Positions 63,792 through 64,000 of a DNA stretch of 64,000 nucleotides are shown piece by piece; the first letter of the stretch is position 1; each line of letters opens with the position of its first letter. The position numbers and the translations under genes were made by a program. The notes beneath the pieces were generated by a model. It made no database searches. It saw only the letters and a program-made list of their open reading frames with translations, and had not been told where the DNA came from. Source of the stretch: Cellulophaga sp. HaHa_2_95 (GTDB taxonomy: Bacteria > Bacteroidota > Bacteroidia > Flavobacteriales > Flavobacteriaceae); the NCBI RefSeq assembly GCF_019278565.1, contig NZ_CP058988.1:4092001-4156000 (forward strand), read 5' to 3'.

Positions 63792-64000
63792 ATGAAGTAC
63801 TTACACTACATCCTATTCTTATTTGTTGGTCTGGCAAGTCATGCACAAACGGCATTAAACCATACCGGTGGCATGCAATTGCATGATGGCGCCGAAGTGG
63901 GTTTCCATACCAACTTTATCAATAATGCGCCCTTTGATCAAAACTTAGGTTTGGTAGGTTTTTACGGTTCCCGTTTTTTAAATATCCAAGGAACAGTTTC
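63792..64000 (+). CDS. Secreted protein, N-terminal part (cut by window edge)
   Basis: The first 69 codons of a gene that runs off the right edge. It begins MKYLHYILFLFVGLASHAQ, a signal peptide with cleavage near residue 19, followed by GGMQLHDGAEVGFHTNFINN and NLGLVGFYGSRFLNIQG. Such N-termini occur in secreted flavobacterial proteins that often carry a C-terminal gliding or type IX secretion sorting domain; that end is not visible. It follows the repeat protein by 1 nt, so the two are cotranscribed and probably work together. Confidence 0.6.
   Translation, partial: MKYLHYILFLFVGLASHAQTALNHTGGMQLHDGAEVGFHTNFINNAPFDQNLGLVGFYGSRFLNIQGTV

Noticed and set aside
1..64000. tRNA, rRNA, tmRNA or insertion sequence
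   Set aside because: I looked through the intergenic stretches and saw no cloverleaf-like or GC-rich structured region, no transposase and no terminal inverted repeats.

Overview
The window looks like chromosomal DNA of a marine-type member of the Flavobacteriaceae (Bacteroidota). The reasons are the low GC content, the scarcity of Shine-Dalgarno sites, recurrent TAnnTTTG promoter elements, the protein families present (DUF1573, DUF6702-like and CarboxypepD_reg-like exported proteins, PASTA-RluA next to Ddl-CoaD, a FtsH-LUD-CdsA-Psd cluster) and the kynurenine pathway genes. Gene content alone does not fix the genus; a Cellulophaga/Maribacter/Zobellia-like organism would fit. I see no tRNA, rRNA, CRISPR array, insertion sequence or prophage.

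Layout. 0-4 kb: the start of a PEP carboxylase gene and pyruvate carboxylase, two anaplerotic enzymes. 4-8.6 kb: ribosomal protein Thx, YaaA, an RluA-type pseudouridine synthase with a PASTA protein, then divergent Ddl and CoaD. 8.6-11 kb: a PAS histidine kinase and a receiver protein. 11-15.3 kb: M14 peptidase lipoprotein, Nudix hydrolase, PyrE, SRPBCC protein, BirA. 15.4-20.2 kb: a plus-strand cluster rsfS-ftsH-LUD-cdsA-psd-acyl-CoA-binding protein. 20.2-25 kb: an OmpR-type two-component system, a divergent membrane protein and an unusual SDR protein. 25-32.6 kb: FAH-family protein, ValS, DUF1573, a retropepsin/PDZ protein, an aminotransferase and MurB. 32.8-39.3 kb: an ECF sigma/anti-sigma pair, a small cysteine-rich membrane protein, a second ECF sigma, LipA, GAPDH and a hybrid sensor kinase. 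39.3-46.8 kb: LpxK, Nif3-like protein, a coiled-coil zinc-ribbon-family protein with no cysteines, DUF4174, kynurenine 3-monooxygenase, a ClpP paralogue and two exported proteins. 46.8-55.8 kb: astacin lipoprotein, MFS transporter, kynureninase, GNAT, O-methyltransferase, PAP2, TatA, M1 peptidase and a DUF6702-like protein. 55.8-59 kb: four tandem paralogues with CarboxypepD_reg-like N-termini, one broken by a frameshift. 59.2-64 kb: a PepE-like S51 peptidase, then a 1242-residue exported repeat protein built from phage-tail-fibre-like repeats, followed by a secreted partner cut by the window edge.

Most of the window is core metabolism, envelope synthesis and proteolysis in conserved order. 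The accessory or fast-changing parts are the four-paralogue array and the repeat protein at the right end, where two 315-bp repeat units differ at only 7 positions. No complete new defence or mobile system is evident. The best leads are the tail-fibre-like secreted protein, the paralogue array with its frameshift, the SDR protein with a zinc-ribbon-like insert and displaced catalytic Tyr, the cysteine-less zinc-ribbon protein, and several operator-like repeats in promoter regions.
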